The notes under the pieces were generated by a model. The model was given only the letters and a program-made list of their open reading frames with translations, did not search any database and was not told where the DNA came from. Below are positions 9,219-17,356 of a stretch of DNA of 64,000 nucleotides, one piece after another. The DNA is taken from contig NZ_PYAL01000001.1 in the NCBI RefSeq assembly GCF_004121055.1, positions 558,001 through 622,000 of the forward strand. The letters are read 5' to 3'. The position numbers were made by a program, and so were the translations under genes. Source of the DNA: Achromobacter aloeverae. Its GTDB lineage: Bacteria > Pseudomonadota > Gammaproteobacteria > Burkholderiales > Burkholderiaceae_B. How positions within the stretch are numbered: position 1 is the first letter of the stretch; every line of letters begins with the position of its first letter.

Positions 9219-10028
9219 TCACCCCAATCCCAACATATCCGCCAGGCTGCGTCCCGCGGGTTCCTCGACCAGCTGGATGTGCGATTCCAGATCGCGCAGG
9301 TGCGCGTCCATTTCGGCGACGGCTTCCTTCACCTTGCCCCGTTCCAGGAAATCGACCACCCGCGCATGCTCATCGTGTTCGCATGCGGCGTTGCCGGGAG
9401 GCTGGAAGATGGCGACGACCAGCGCGCAACGCGAGATGACTTCCATCAGGTAGCGGGCAAGCAGCGGATTGCCCGATAGCTCGCCCAGCTTGAGATGGAA
9501 CGTGCTGGCCAGGCGTGCCCACTCGGTCTGCGGCGCGCTGTGCATGGCGTGATGCTCCTCCCGCAACTGGCGTCGCAGCATCGCGAAATCTGCCTTGGTG
9601 GCGGATTGCGCCACCAGCGGCAGGATGGCGCCCTCCAGCGCGCGCCTGGCCTCGAACAGCTTGACCACCTCCTCCCGCGTGGGCATGGCCACGACGGCGC
9701 CGCGGTTGGGGCGCAGTTCCACTACGTGATCGTGGGCCAGCCGCTGCAAGGCCTTCTGCACCACGCTGCGCCCCACGCCGAACAGTTCGCACAGCGCGGC
9801 CTCGGGCAGCTTGGTGCCCGGCAACAGGCGCTGTCCCATGACGCCGCCCAGCACCGACTGGTAGATGCGGGTCTCGGCGTCCCCGGCCGTGTCGGCCGCG
9901 ACCAGTGCGCTGGGACGCACCTTGGGCCGGCCCAAGGTCGTGGCGGTCTTGGTGGATGTCCTGGCGGCAGCTTGGCCACGGGATTCGGTCCGGCCCCCGG
10001 TGCGCCCCTTGTCCTTGGCCTGCTTCAT
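9219..10028 (-). CDS. GntR family (FCD/FadR-type) transcriptional regulator
   Basis: A 269-aa regulator. A basic, disordered N-terminal tail of about 45 residues precedes the GntR winged helix (about 50-115; LPEAALCELFGVGRSVVQKALQRLAHDHVV, split here as LPEAALCELFGVGRS and VVQKALQRLA), then an all-helical FCD ligand-binding domain (about 125-250; FHLKLGELSGN with the metal-ligand-type His, and CEHDEHARVV). The start overlaps the stop of the upstream amidase by 4 bp (ATGA), which fixes it and indicates translational coupling. It is the last gene of a deacetylase-amidase-regulator operon and probably controls it and the divergent ABC transporter in response to a substrate or breakdown product. 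Confidence 0.9.
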   Translation of the reverse strand: MKQAKDKGRTGGRTESRGQAAARTSTKTATTLGRPKVRPSALVAADTAGDAETRIYQSVLGGVMGQRLLPGTKLPEAALCELFGVGRSVVQKALQRLAHDHVVELRPNRGAVVAMPTREEVVKLFEARRALEGAILPLVAQSATKADFAMLRRQLREEHHAMHSAPQTEWARLASTFHLKLGELSGNPLLARYLMEVISRCALVVAIFQPPGNAACEHDEHARVVDFLERGKVKEAVAEMDAHLRDLESHIQLVEEPAGRSLADMLGLG

Positions 10029-11245
10029 GAATGAGCACCCAAGGCGGAAAGCGCCCGACCGACCGAGACGGCCAGCCGGATCAAGGCCGCATCGCTGCCT
10101 GCCGGCCCCAGCAAGGAGATGCCGGCCGGCAGGCCATCGCCGCCGATGAAGGGGATGTTGACCTGGGGCAGCCCCGCCAGGCCGGCGATCGAAGTAATAC
10201 GGAAAGTCTGGGTCCGGATCGCGTCCACGGCCGCCGGGTCCGCGTTGCGCGCGATCGCCGCGCTGGAGGCCGACGGCAACACCGCCACGCGGTCCGCGCC
10301 CAGCAGCTCCCTCACCTCGGCACGCAAGCGTGCCTGCACGGCCCCTGCCTCGGCCGCCTCGCCGGCGCGTATCGCGGCCGCGGCCCGCCAGCGCCCGGCG
10401 ATGGCGGGCGCGAACGCCGGCTGCTCGCGTGTGATCCAATCGCGGTGGGTCTGCCAGGCATCGTAGGCCGACACCGTCACGTAGGCGCGACGCCACGTTT
10501 CAAGGTCCGTGCAGGATGCGGGCGCGCGTGCCACGGGCAGGCCGGCCGACTGCAAGGCGCCCGCCACGGCGTCGACGAGCGGACCGAAGACAGGGTCGGC
10601 CTGCGCGCACGCGTCGGTCAGCACGATGGCCTCGCGCCAGGAGACCTCGCGCGGTGGCCCGAGCAATACGTCGCCCACGCGCGTAAACACCGCGTCGCGC
10701 GCGGCCAGCCAGGTCAAGGTGTCGAACAGGGGTGACAAGGGCACGACGTGCTGCGTGCTCAGCAGGCCGTGCGTGGTGCGCAGGCCCCACAAGCCGCAAT
10801 AGCTGGCCGGCACGCGCGTGGATCCTCCGGTATCGCTGCCCAGCGCGAAATCGACCAGCCCGCCCGCCACCGCCGCGGCCGACCCGCTGGACGACCCGCC
10901 GCATACGCGGTCGGGCGCGCGGGTGTTGCGCGGCGTGCCATAGTGCATGTTCTCGCCCTGGATGCTGTAGGCCAGTTCGTCCGTGATCACCTTGCCGTGC
11001 AGCGCGGCGCCCGCGTCCAGCAGGCCCGCGACCAGCGGGCTGGTCTGGGTCGCAGGCGGATGCGTGCGCAGCCAATCGGGATTGCCCGCGCCCGTGCGAT
11101 GCCCCGTCACGTCGTAGAGGTCCTTGGCGGCGAAGCCCAGGCCATCGAGCGGCCCGCTGCCGGTGGGGCCGACGCTGAAATGTCCATGCGGCACCCAGGC
11201 GCCCACGGTGTCGTCGAAAGGCAATGTCATATCGTCAAGCTCCAT
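10025..11245 (-). CDS. Amidase signature family hydrolase
   Basis: A 406-aa amidase. The Ser-cisSer-Lys catalytic elements are all visible: the Lys in FAAKDLYDVTG, the cis-Ser in the CGGSSSGSAAAVAGG signature, and the nucleophile Ser in GSDTGGSTRVPASYCG. The C-terminal block (LPQVNIPFIGGDGLPAGISLLGPAGSD, here in two parts LPQVNIPF and LPAGISLLGP) matches AtzE/GatA-like amidases. The family hydrolyses amide bonds of small molecules in the cytoplasm. It directly abuts the deacetylase-family gene (its start is at 11245, that gene ends at 11246) and overlaps the GntR gene. Together with the divergent ABC transporter this suggests uptake and stepwise hydrolysis of a nitrogen compound, substrate unknown. 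Confidence 0.9.
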   Translation of the reverse strand: MELDDMTLPFDDTVGAWVPHGHFSVGPTGSGPLDGLGFAAKDLYDVTGHRTGAGNPDWLRTHPPATQTSPLVAGLLDAGAALHGKVITDELAYSIQGENMHYGTPRNTRAPDRVCGGSSSGSAAAVAGGLVDFALGSDTGGSTRVPASYCGLWGLRTTHGLLSTQHVVPLSPLFDTLTWLAARDAVFTRVGDVLLGPPREVSWREAIVLTDACAQADPVFGPLVDAVAGALQSAGLPVARAPASCTDLETWRRAYVTVSAYDAWQTHRDWITREQPAFAPAIAGRWRAAAAIRAGEAAEAGAVQARLRAEVRELLGADRVAVLPSASSAAIARNADPAAVDAIRTQTFRITSIAGLAGLPQVNIPFIGGDGLPAGISLLGPAGSDAALIRLAVSVGRALSALGAHS

Positions 11246-12256
11246 TCAGGGCGCCGCCGCATTCAGGGTGGCTATATTGGACGCGGCTATATCCGGCGCG
11301 GCCATATTCGACGCGGCCTCCGTCGCCGGGGTCTCATCCGGCACGAGCCCGCCTCGCGCCGCCACATGTTCGCAGATCTCGCCCGGCGTCGTGAACCAGA
11401 TTTCGCCGCTGTCGCGCCGGGCCGCGATATGCGCCAAGGCGCGGCGCAGGTGGCGCAGCCGGTAAGGCTGTCCCACCAGGTAGGGATGCAAGGCTATCCC
11501 CATGACCAGCGGCTGCCGCCGCGACTGCTCCAGCATCTCGTCGAAATTGTCGATGATAAGCTGGGCGAAGTCCTTGCCGTCCATCTGGCGCGCCACGATC
11601 ATGGGAATGTCGTTGACCTCCTGCGGATAGGGCACGGCCCACAGCGGCGCGCCGCCGCGCGTGCGCATGAGCGTGGGCTGGTCGTCATGCGACCAGTTCA
11701 GCGTATAGCGGTAGCCCGTCTCCGCCAGCAGGTCGGGCGTAAGGCGCGACTCGGCGATCCAGGGCGACAGCCACCCCGCCGGCCGCTTGCCGCCTACGCG
11801 TTCCAGCGCCTGGGCGCAATGCGCGAGCAGCGCGCGCTCGGCAGCCTCGCTGTAGGCGCCCTGGTGCACCGCATTGGCATGTCCATGCGCGATCAGCTCG
11901 TCGCCGCGCGCCACGCAGGCCTCGACCAGTTCCGGGCAGTGATCCAGCAAGGCCGTATTCACGATGGCGCCGGCCGGCAGGCGCAAGGCATCGAACAGTT
12001 CCAGGCAGCGCCAGGCGCCCACCCGATTGCCATATTCGCGCCACGCGTAATTGAGAACGTCGGGTTCGCCCAGGTGTGGCCCCAGCCTGGCGCCCAGCCC
12101 CGCCCCGAAGGCGAAGTGCTCGATATTGAATCCCAGGTAGACCGCCAGGCGCGCGCCATTGGGCCAGGCATACGCGGGCCGCCGGTGTATGGGCATATAT
12201 CCGAAGCGGCCATGCGTGGCCAGCGGGCCGAAATCCGGCATGTCGGCGCCGCTCAT
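11246..12256 (-). CDS. Polysaccharide deacetylase family hydrolase (PuuE-like)
   Basis: A 336-aa NodB-fold protein, of the type that includes non-canonical members such as PuuE-type allantoinase and other amide hydrolases rather than cell-wall deacetylases. Visible features are YLGFNIEHFAF, NYAWREYGNRVG, the HGHANA motif (typical 'HGxxH/N' region), GWLSPWIAESRLTPDLLAETGY and a late HPYLVGQP motif. It has no signal peptide, in keeping with a cytoplasmic catabolic role. The C-terminus has a degenerate AAPDIAASNIA-type tail encoded by short repeats at 11255-11320. I chose the ATG at 12256 (MSGADMPDFG); an upstream ATG at 12337 would add 27 residues but its AGGA box is only one base away. First gene of the operon with the amidase and GntR genes. 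Confidence 0.82.
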   Translation of the reverse strand: MSGADMPDFGPLATHGRFGYMPIHRRPAYAWPNGARLAVYLGFNIEHFAFGAGLGARLGPHLGEPDVLNYAWREYGNRVGAWRCLELFDALRLPAGAIVNTALLDHCPELVEACVARGDELIAHGHANAVHQGAYSEAAERALLAHCAQALERVGGKRPAGWLSPWIAESRLTPDLLAETGYRYTLNWSHDDQPTLMRTRGGAPLWAVPYPQEVNDIPMIVARQMDGKDFAQLIIDNFDEMLEQSRRQPLVMGIALHPYLVGQPYRLRHLRRALAHIAARRDSGEIWFTTPGEICEHVAARGGLVPDETPATEAASNMAAPDIAASNIATLNAAAP

Positions 12257-12601
12257 GACGCCGCCAACCTTGCCCGGGTCGACGGCCGCTCGGCCCCGGC
12301 GTCCCGCAATGGTGCTTGATGCATCGTTTTCTCCCATATCCTGCGCCAACTTGGTGCGCCCGTTGCGCGGCGTCGATCTTGCGAGGCTTGCGGCCGCAAT
12401 GCCCCGCAGCGAATTTTCGCCGCCAGTAATCCGACAAATTGCCGTCAATAAATAGAGCGACTTGACGACAAAAACCCTCCCTTCACCAAGCAAAAGCCAT
12501 GCCAATATTGCAGGCAGAAATTCATTTTTGGCATGGGTTTTGCTTTGACTCCCGATGCAGCCGATCCGGCCTTCGCACAACGACATCATCGGGAGAACTC
12601 C
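12257..12601. promoter_or_regulatory. Divergent promoter region with large inverted repeat
   Basis: 345 bp between the divergent deacetylase-type gene and the ABC binding-protein gene. AT-rich from about 12420. It contains an inverted repeat with 18-bp arms at 12488-12505 and 12528-12545 (listed separately) and must hold promoters for both operons. Confidence 0.6.
12488..12545. repeat. Inverted repeat, 18-bp arms, probable operator
   Basis: Left arm AAGCAAAAGCCATGCCAA and right arm TTGGCATGGGTTTTGCTT are complementary at 17 of 18 positions and separated by 22 bp. An 8-bp palindrome CAATATTG (12503-12510) is nested at the inner edge. The location in the divergent promoter suggests binding by the dimeric GntR regulator encoded at 9219-10028. 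Confidence 0.6.
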
Positions 12602-13786
12602 ATGTCGCGCCTTTCTCGCCGTACCTTCGTCCGCACCTGCCTGGCCCTGGCCTGCGCCGGCCTCGGCCACGCCGCCCAAGCGGCCGAACCCATCAAGATC
12701 GGCCTTATCACGGCGCTGTCGGGCCAGTCCGCGCTGGCCGGCGAATCCATTACGCGCGGCATGCAGGTGGCCATCGACGAAATCAACGCCCAGGGCGGCC
12801 TGCTGGGTGGACGCAAGCTGGAGCTCGTGCGCCGCGACGACGAGGCCAACCCCGCCAAGGGCGTGACGGCCGCGCGCGAACTGATCTACAAGGAAAAGGT
12901 CGCCGTGATCTTCGGCGGGCTGGACACCCCGGTCTCCATGGCCATCGTGCCATTGGTCAACCAGGCCAAGATGCCCTTCATGGGGCCGTGGGCCGCGGGC
13001 ACGCCGATCACGAAGAACGGCGCCAATCCCAACTACGTGTTCCGGGTCTCGGCGGTCGACGAGCAGGTCGACGCCGGCATGGTCGACTATGCCCAGAAGA
13101 CGTTCAAGAGCGCCAGGTTCGGCCTGATCATGGTCAACAACCCCTGGGGTGAATCGAACCAGAAAGGCATCGTGGCCGCACTGGCCGCCAAGGGCATGCA
13201 GCCCGCGGGCGCCGAGAAGTTCGACGACACCGCGGTCGACGTGGTGCCGCAGCTCACCCGCCTGAAGGACGCGGGCGCGGACACCCTGCTGCTGGTCGGC
13301 AACGTGGGCCCTTCGGCGCAGGTGGTCAAATCGCTCGATCGCATGGGCTGGAAGGTGCCCGTGGTGTCGCACTGGGGTCCGGCGGGCGGTCGCTTCACGG
13401 AACTGGCCGGCCCCAATGCCAGGACGGTGCACTTCGTGCAGACCTACAGCTTCTTCGGCAAGCAGTCGCCGGTGGGCGACAAGGTCATCGCCTCCATGAA
13501 GGCCAAGTATCCCGACGTGAAGGGTCCGGAGAACATCACGCCGGCCGTGGGCGTGGCCAACGCCTACGACGCCATGCATCTCACCGCGCTGGCCATCGCC
13601 AAGGCCGGTTCAACCGACGGCGACGCCATCCGCCAGGGCTACGAACAGATCGACCGCTATGACGGGCTGATCAAGTCGTACCGGCATCCCTACACGCCCA
13701 CCCAGCACGATGCGCTGGGCGCGCAGGACTATATCTGGGCGCAGTTCATCGACAACCGCATCCTGCCCGTGGGCATGGTCAACTAA
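12602..13786 (+). CDS. Branched-chain-type ABC transporter substrate-binding protein
   Basis: A 394-aa periplasmic binding protein of the LivK/Peripla_BP_6 family. The N-terminus has a Tat-like motif SRRTFVR, a hydrophobic stretch and a cleavage site after HAAQA (about residue 27). The mature part begins EPIKIGLITALSGQSALAGES, typical of the family, with the GVTAARELIYKEKVAVIFGGLDT hinge strand region. The start at 12602 has a GGGAG box 7-8 bases upstream; the open frame continues further 5' but without homology. It is followed by two genes for the remaining transporter components. The ligand is unknown; the adjacent amidase and deacetylase-family enzymes hint at an amide or ureide rather than leucine. 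Confidence 0.93.
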   Translation: MSRLSRRTFVRTCLALACAGLGHAAQAAEPIKIGLITALSGQSALAGESITRGMQVAIDEINAQGGLLGGRKLELVRRDDEANPAKGVTAARELIYKEKVAVIFGGLDTPVSMAIVPLVNQAKMPFMGPWAAGTPITKNGANPNYVFRVSAVDEQVDAGMVDYAQKTFKSARFGLIMVNNPWGESNQKGIVAALAAKGMQPAGAEKFDDTAVDVVPQLTRLKDAGADTLLLVGNVGPSAQVVKSLDRMGWKVPVVSHWGPAGGRFTELAGPNARTVHFVQTYSFFGKQSPVGDKVIASMKAKYPDVKGPENITPAVGVANAYDAMHLTALAIAKAGSTDGDAIRQGYEQIDRYDGLIKSYRHPYTPTQHDALGAQDYIWAQFIDNRILPVGMVN

Positions 13787-13821
13787 CCAAGCAAGCACGT
13801 AACCAAGCGGCGGAACCCTCC

Positions 13822-14700
13822 ATGCAGTTGTTGGCAGCGCTCATCAGCGGCCTGGGCCTGGGCAGCATGTATGCCCTCACGGCCCTCGGCTTTCACGTCA
13901 CTCATGCCGTCTCGGGGACGGTCAATTTCGCCCAGGGCAGCTCGATGATGCTGGGCGCGGTGCTGTGCTTCACCTTCGCCCAGACCCTGGGCTGGGGCAT
14001 GGGGCCGGCCATCGTGCTGTCGTTGGCATGCTGCGCGCTGTATGGCCTGCTGGTGGAGTTCCTGGCGGTGCGGCCCTTCGCCTCGCGCGGGTCGAATGCC
14101 TGGCTCATGTCCACCGTGGCGCTGGGCATCGTGCTCGACAACGTGGTCATGCACACCTTCGGCAAGGAGCCGCGCAGCCTGCCTTCGCCGCTGGCGGTGG
14201 CGCCCATCGAGGTCGCCGGCCTGGGCCTGGGCGTCTATCCGCTGCAACTGCTGATCCCCCTGGTGGGATTCGCGCTGGCGGCGGCCCTGCACGTAACGGG
14301 GCGCCGCACGCGCTGGGGCACGGCGCTGCTGGCCGTCTCGCAGAACCGCGACGCCGCGCGCTTGATGGGCATACCCATCAGGCGCGCGGTGGCCGCGGCT
14401 TTCGCGCTGTCGACCTTGCTGGCCGGCGTCGCGGGCGTACTGATCGCGCCGCTGTTCAACGTCAATGCCGACATGGGCACGCTGTTCGGCCTGAAGGCCT
14501 ACGCGGTGGCCATCCTGGGCGGTATTTCCAGCGCGTGGGGCGTCATGTTCGCCGGCCTGATCTTCGGCGTGGCGGAGGCCGTGGTGACGGTCACGCTGGG
14601 CTCGGGCTATACCCAGATCATCACCTTTTTGCTGGTCATCGTGGTCCTCGCCGCGCGACCCAATGGCTTGTTCGGCCGCGCGGAGGTCAAGAAAGTATGA
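13822..14700 (+). CDS. Branched-chain-type ABC transporter permease (LivH family)
   Basis: A 292-aa inner-membrane permease with about eight hydrophobic segments. LivH hallmarks are GLGLGSMYALTALGFHVTHAV, split as LGSMYALTALG and the GTVNFAQG motif, and the later EAA-like loop DAARLMGIPIRRAVAAAFALST (in parts ARLMGIPI, AAFALSTLLAG). It forms half of the translocation pore with the LivM-like domain of the next protein, whose start codon overlaps this stop by 4 bp (ATGA at 14697-14700). A GGCGGAACC box lies upstream of the ATG. Confidence 0.93.
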   Translation: MQLLAALISGLGLGSMYALTALGFHVTHAVSGTVNFAQGSSMMLGAVLCFTFAQTLGWGMGPAIVLSLACCALYGLLVEFLAVRPFASRGSNAWLMSTVALGIVLDNVVMHTFGKEPRSLPSPLAVAPIEVAGLGLGVYPLQLLIPLVGFALAAALHVTGRRTRWGTALLAVSQNRDAARLMGIPIRRAVAAAFALSTLLAGVAGVLIAPLFNVNADMGTLFGLKAYAVAILGGISSAWGVMFAGLIFGVAEAVVTVTLGSGYTQIITFLLVIVVLAARPNGLFGRAEVKKV

Positions 14701-17243
14701 ACGCCAAGTCTCTCGTCCTCGGGCTGGCCGTGGCGGCCGCGGCCATCGTCCTGGCCTTCACGCTCAACAGCTATTACGTCTTCGTGCTGGCCCAGATCGC
14801 GCTACTGGCCATCGTCGGCATCGGCCTGAACGTGCTGCTGGGACTGACCGGCCAGGTCTCCTTCGGCCACGTGGGGTTCTATGCGATCGGCGCCTACACG
14901 GTGGCCATCCTCACCACCAAGGCCGGCTGGAGCTTCTGGCCCGCCTGGGCCGCGGGCACCTTGCTGGCGGCGGCATCGGGCGCCCTCCTGGCGCTGCCCG
15001 CCCTGCGCGTGAAAGGTCCCTACCTGGCAATGATCACGATCGCGTTCAGCTTCATCGTCCAGCATGCCGCCATCGAGATGGACAGCATCACCGGCGGGCA
15101 GAGCGGCATCATGGGCGTTCTGCCGCCGAGGCTGGCGCAAGGATGGGGCGCCGAACAGACGATCACCGTGCTGGCCGTGGCAGCCGCCGCGGTCGTGCTG
15201 GCGGCCTACTGGCGCCTTGCGCGCGGCGCCTGGGGCGCCGCCATGCGCGCCGTCAAGGATAGCGAGACGGCCGCGCAATCCATCGGCCTGAATCCCCTGG
15301 TCATCAAGACGGTGGCGTTCACCCTCTCGGCTGGCGTGGCCGGCCTGGCGGGAGGCCTCTTCAGCCCGCTCTCGGGCTTCGTTACGCCCGACACCTTCAA
15401 TTTCATGCAGTCCATCCTGTTCGTGCTGGCGGTCGTCATCGGTGGCGCCGGCACGGTGGCGGGGCCGGTCATCGGCGCGGTGATCGTGGGCGCGCTGCCC
15501 GAGGTGCTGGCGTCCTTCGAGGACTACCGGCTGCTTTTCTTTGGCGCCCTGTTGCTGCTGGTGCTATGGGTGGCGCCGGAGGGGCTGATGGGGCTGGGCC
15601 GCCAGATGCGCGCTCGCGCCTGCGGCCACGGCGCTGCCGCCGGTGGTGCCTCCGATGGTGCCGCTGAGCGTACCCCTGATGCCGCCGCCAATGCCGACAC
15701 GCACGCCGCCGGCGCGGCAGCGGCTGTCCACGATGTCGCCTTGCCCCGCCGCCCGCGCGCGACGCTGGCCGCGCGGGACCTGGGCATCACCTTCGGCGGC
15801 GTGCACGCCGTCAGCGGACTGTCCATGCAAGTGCCGGCCGGCGCGGTCACCAGCCTGATCGGTCCCAACGGCGCGGGCAAGACCACGGCCTTGAACATGC
15901 TCAGCGGCTTCTACCGACCCAGCGCCGGCGACGTCCTGCTGGGCCAGCGCCCGCTTGGCGGACGGCCGGCCTTCCGCATCGCGCGCAGCGGCGTGGCCCG
16001 CACCTACCAGACCTCGCAGTTGTTCGATACGCTCAGCGTCGAGGACAACGTCATCCTGGCGATGGGCCGCGGCCGCCTCGGCGGCCTGCTGGCGAACCGC
16101 GATGCGCGCGGCGGACAGGCACGCGGCATGGCGCGCGCGCTGCTGGCCTATTGCGGCTACCGTGGCGCGCCGTCGGCGGCGGCCGGCGACCTGGCGCACG
16201 TCGACCGCCGCCTGGTCGAAATCGCCCGCGCCCTGGCCACCGATCCCGACGTGCTGCTGCTGGACGAGCCGGCTGCCGGCCTCTCCCGGGAGGACAAGGG
16301 CATGCTCGCCGCGCTGTTGCGCCGCATCGCCGACGCAGGCATCGGCGTGGCCATCGTCGAACACGACATGACCCTGGTCATGTCGATTTCCGACCAGTTG
16401 GTGGTGCTCGATGCCGGCCGCCGCCTGGCCGTGGGAACACCCGCTGACATCCGCAACGATCCGGCGGTCAGGCAGGCCTACCTGGGCGAGTCGCTCGACG
16501 TCAGGGTGGACGCGGTCCGCGCCCCTCGGACGCCAGGCCCGGAACTGCTGGGCGTGGCCGACCTGGTGGCCGGCTATGGCGCCGAGCCGGTGCTGCATGG
16601 CATCGGCCTGCAAGTGCGCCAGGGCGAAATGGTGGCCCTGCTGGGCGCCAACGGCGCGGGCAAGTCCACGTTGATGCGGACGCTCGCGGGCCTGCACCCA
16701 AGCCAGTCGGGCGCCATGCATATCGACGGCAATACCATCGAAGGGCGCCCGGCCGAAGCCGTCGTCGGCCTGGGCCTGGTGCTGGTGCCCGAAGGCCGCC
16801 AGGTCTTTCCCGAACTGTCGGTGCTGGACAACCTGCGCCTGGGCGGTTTCCTGCACCAGGCGGGACGCGAGGCACGCGTGGAGGAAATGCTCGATCGCTT
16901 TCCGCGCCTGCGCGAACGCCTGCACCAGCGCGCCGGCCTGCTCTCCGGCGGCGAACAACAGATGCTGGCGGTGGCCCGTGGCCTCATGAGCCGCCCCCGC
17001 GTGCTGCTGCTGGACGAACCGTCGCTGGGCCTGGCGCCCAAGGTGATCGCCGAGCTGTTCGCCTCGCTCGACCGCCTGCGCGCCGAGGACATGACGATAT
17101 TGTTGGTGGATCAGATGGCCGGATTGGCGCTGGCCCTGGCCGATCGCGCCTACGTCCTCGAAAGCGGCCGCGTGGTGGCGCAGGGCACGTCGGCCGAGAT
17201 CGCCGCGGACGACGCGCTGGCCAATGCCTATCTACATGCCTGA
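14697..17243 (+). CDS. ABC transporter fusion: LivM permease, LivG ATPase and LivF ATPase
   Basis: An 848-aa single protein containing what are normally three subunits. Residues about 1-300 are a LivM permease (GLNVLLGLTGQVSFGHVGF motif, in parts LLGLTGQVSFGH and the later IGGAGTVAGPVIGA). An Ala/Asp-rich linker of about 45 residues (305-350) leads to a LivG-type ATPase (about 355-600; Walker A GPNGAGKTT, Walker B VLLLDEPAAGLS), then a LivF-type ATPase (about 610-848; Walker A GANGAGKST, signature LSGGEQQ, Walker B VLLLDEPSLGLAP). The signature of the first ATPase is degenerate: LAHVDRR where LivG normally has LAYGQQRR, so the Gly is a Val. There is no internal stop, and the start overlaps livH by 4 bp. 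Confidence 0.92.
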   Translation: MNAKSLVLGLAVAAAAIVLAFTLNSYYVFVLAQIALLAIVGIGLNVLLGLTGQVSFGHVGFYAIGAYTVAILTTKAGWSFWPAWAAGTLLAAASGALLALPALRVKGPYLAMITIAFSFIVQHAAIEMDSITGGQSGIMGVLPPRLAQGWGAEQTITVLAVAAAAVVLAAYWRLARGAWGAAMRAVKDSETAAQSIGLNPLVIKTVAFTLSAGVAGLAGGLFSPLSGFVTPDTFNFMQSILFVLAVVIGGAGTVAGPVIGAVIVGALPEVLASFEDYRLLFFGALLLLVLWVAPEGLMGLGRQMRARACGHGAAAGGASDGAAERTPDAAANADTHAAGAAAAVHDVALPRRPRATLAARDLGITFGGVHAVSGLSMQVPAGAVTSLIGPNGAGKTTALNMLSGFYRPSAGDVLLGQRPLGGRPAFRIARSGVARTYQTSQLFDTLSVEDNVILAMGRGRLGGLLANRDARGGQARGMARALLAYCGYRGAPSAAAGDLAHVDRRLVEIARALATDPDVLLLDEPAAGLSREDKGMLAALLRRIADAGIGVAIVEHDMTLVMSISDQLVVLDAGRRLAVGTPADIRNDPAVRQAYLGESLDVRVDAVRAPRTPGPELLGVADLVAGYGAEPVLHGIGLQVRQGEMVALLGANGAGKSTLMRTLAGLHPSQSGAMHIDGNTIEGRPAEAVVGLGLVLVPEGRQVFPELSVLDNLRLGGFLHQAGREARVEEMLDRFPRLRERLHQRAGLLSGGEQQMLAVARGLMSRPRVLLLDEPSLGLAPKVIAELFASLDRLRAEDMTILLVDQMAGLALALADRAYVLESGRVVAQGTSAEIAADDALANAYLHA

Positions 17244-17251
17244 GGCAGGGC

Positions 17252-17284
17252 CGGCATCCCGGGCCCGCACGGGCCGGGATGCCG
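17252..17284 (+). terminator. Strong GC-rich hairpin after the transporter operon
   Basis: cggcatcccgggcccg pairs with gggccgggatgccg (one bulged base) around a short loop, 8 bp after the transporter stop. It separates this operon from the convergent lapD gene; no T-run follows. Confidence 0.55.
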
Positions 17285-17286
17285 TG

Positions 17287-17329
17287 ACCGAAGCGGAAAC
17301 CGAAACGGAAACCGAAACACGGACCGAAG
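17287..17329. repeat. Short GAAACC/GAAACG hexamer repeats
   Basis: Four to five imperfect copies of a 6-bp unit (gaaaccgaaacggaaaccgaaa in the core) lie in the 113-bp gap between the transporter operon and lapD. No coding role is evident; it looks like a simple slippage repeat. Confidence 0.5.
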
Positions 17330-17356
17330 CCCCGGGCCGTGGCGTACGGTTCATGA

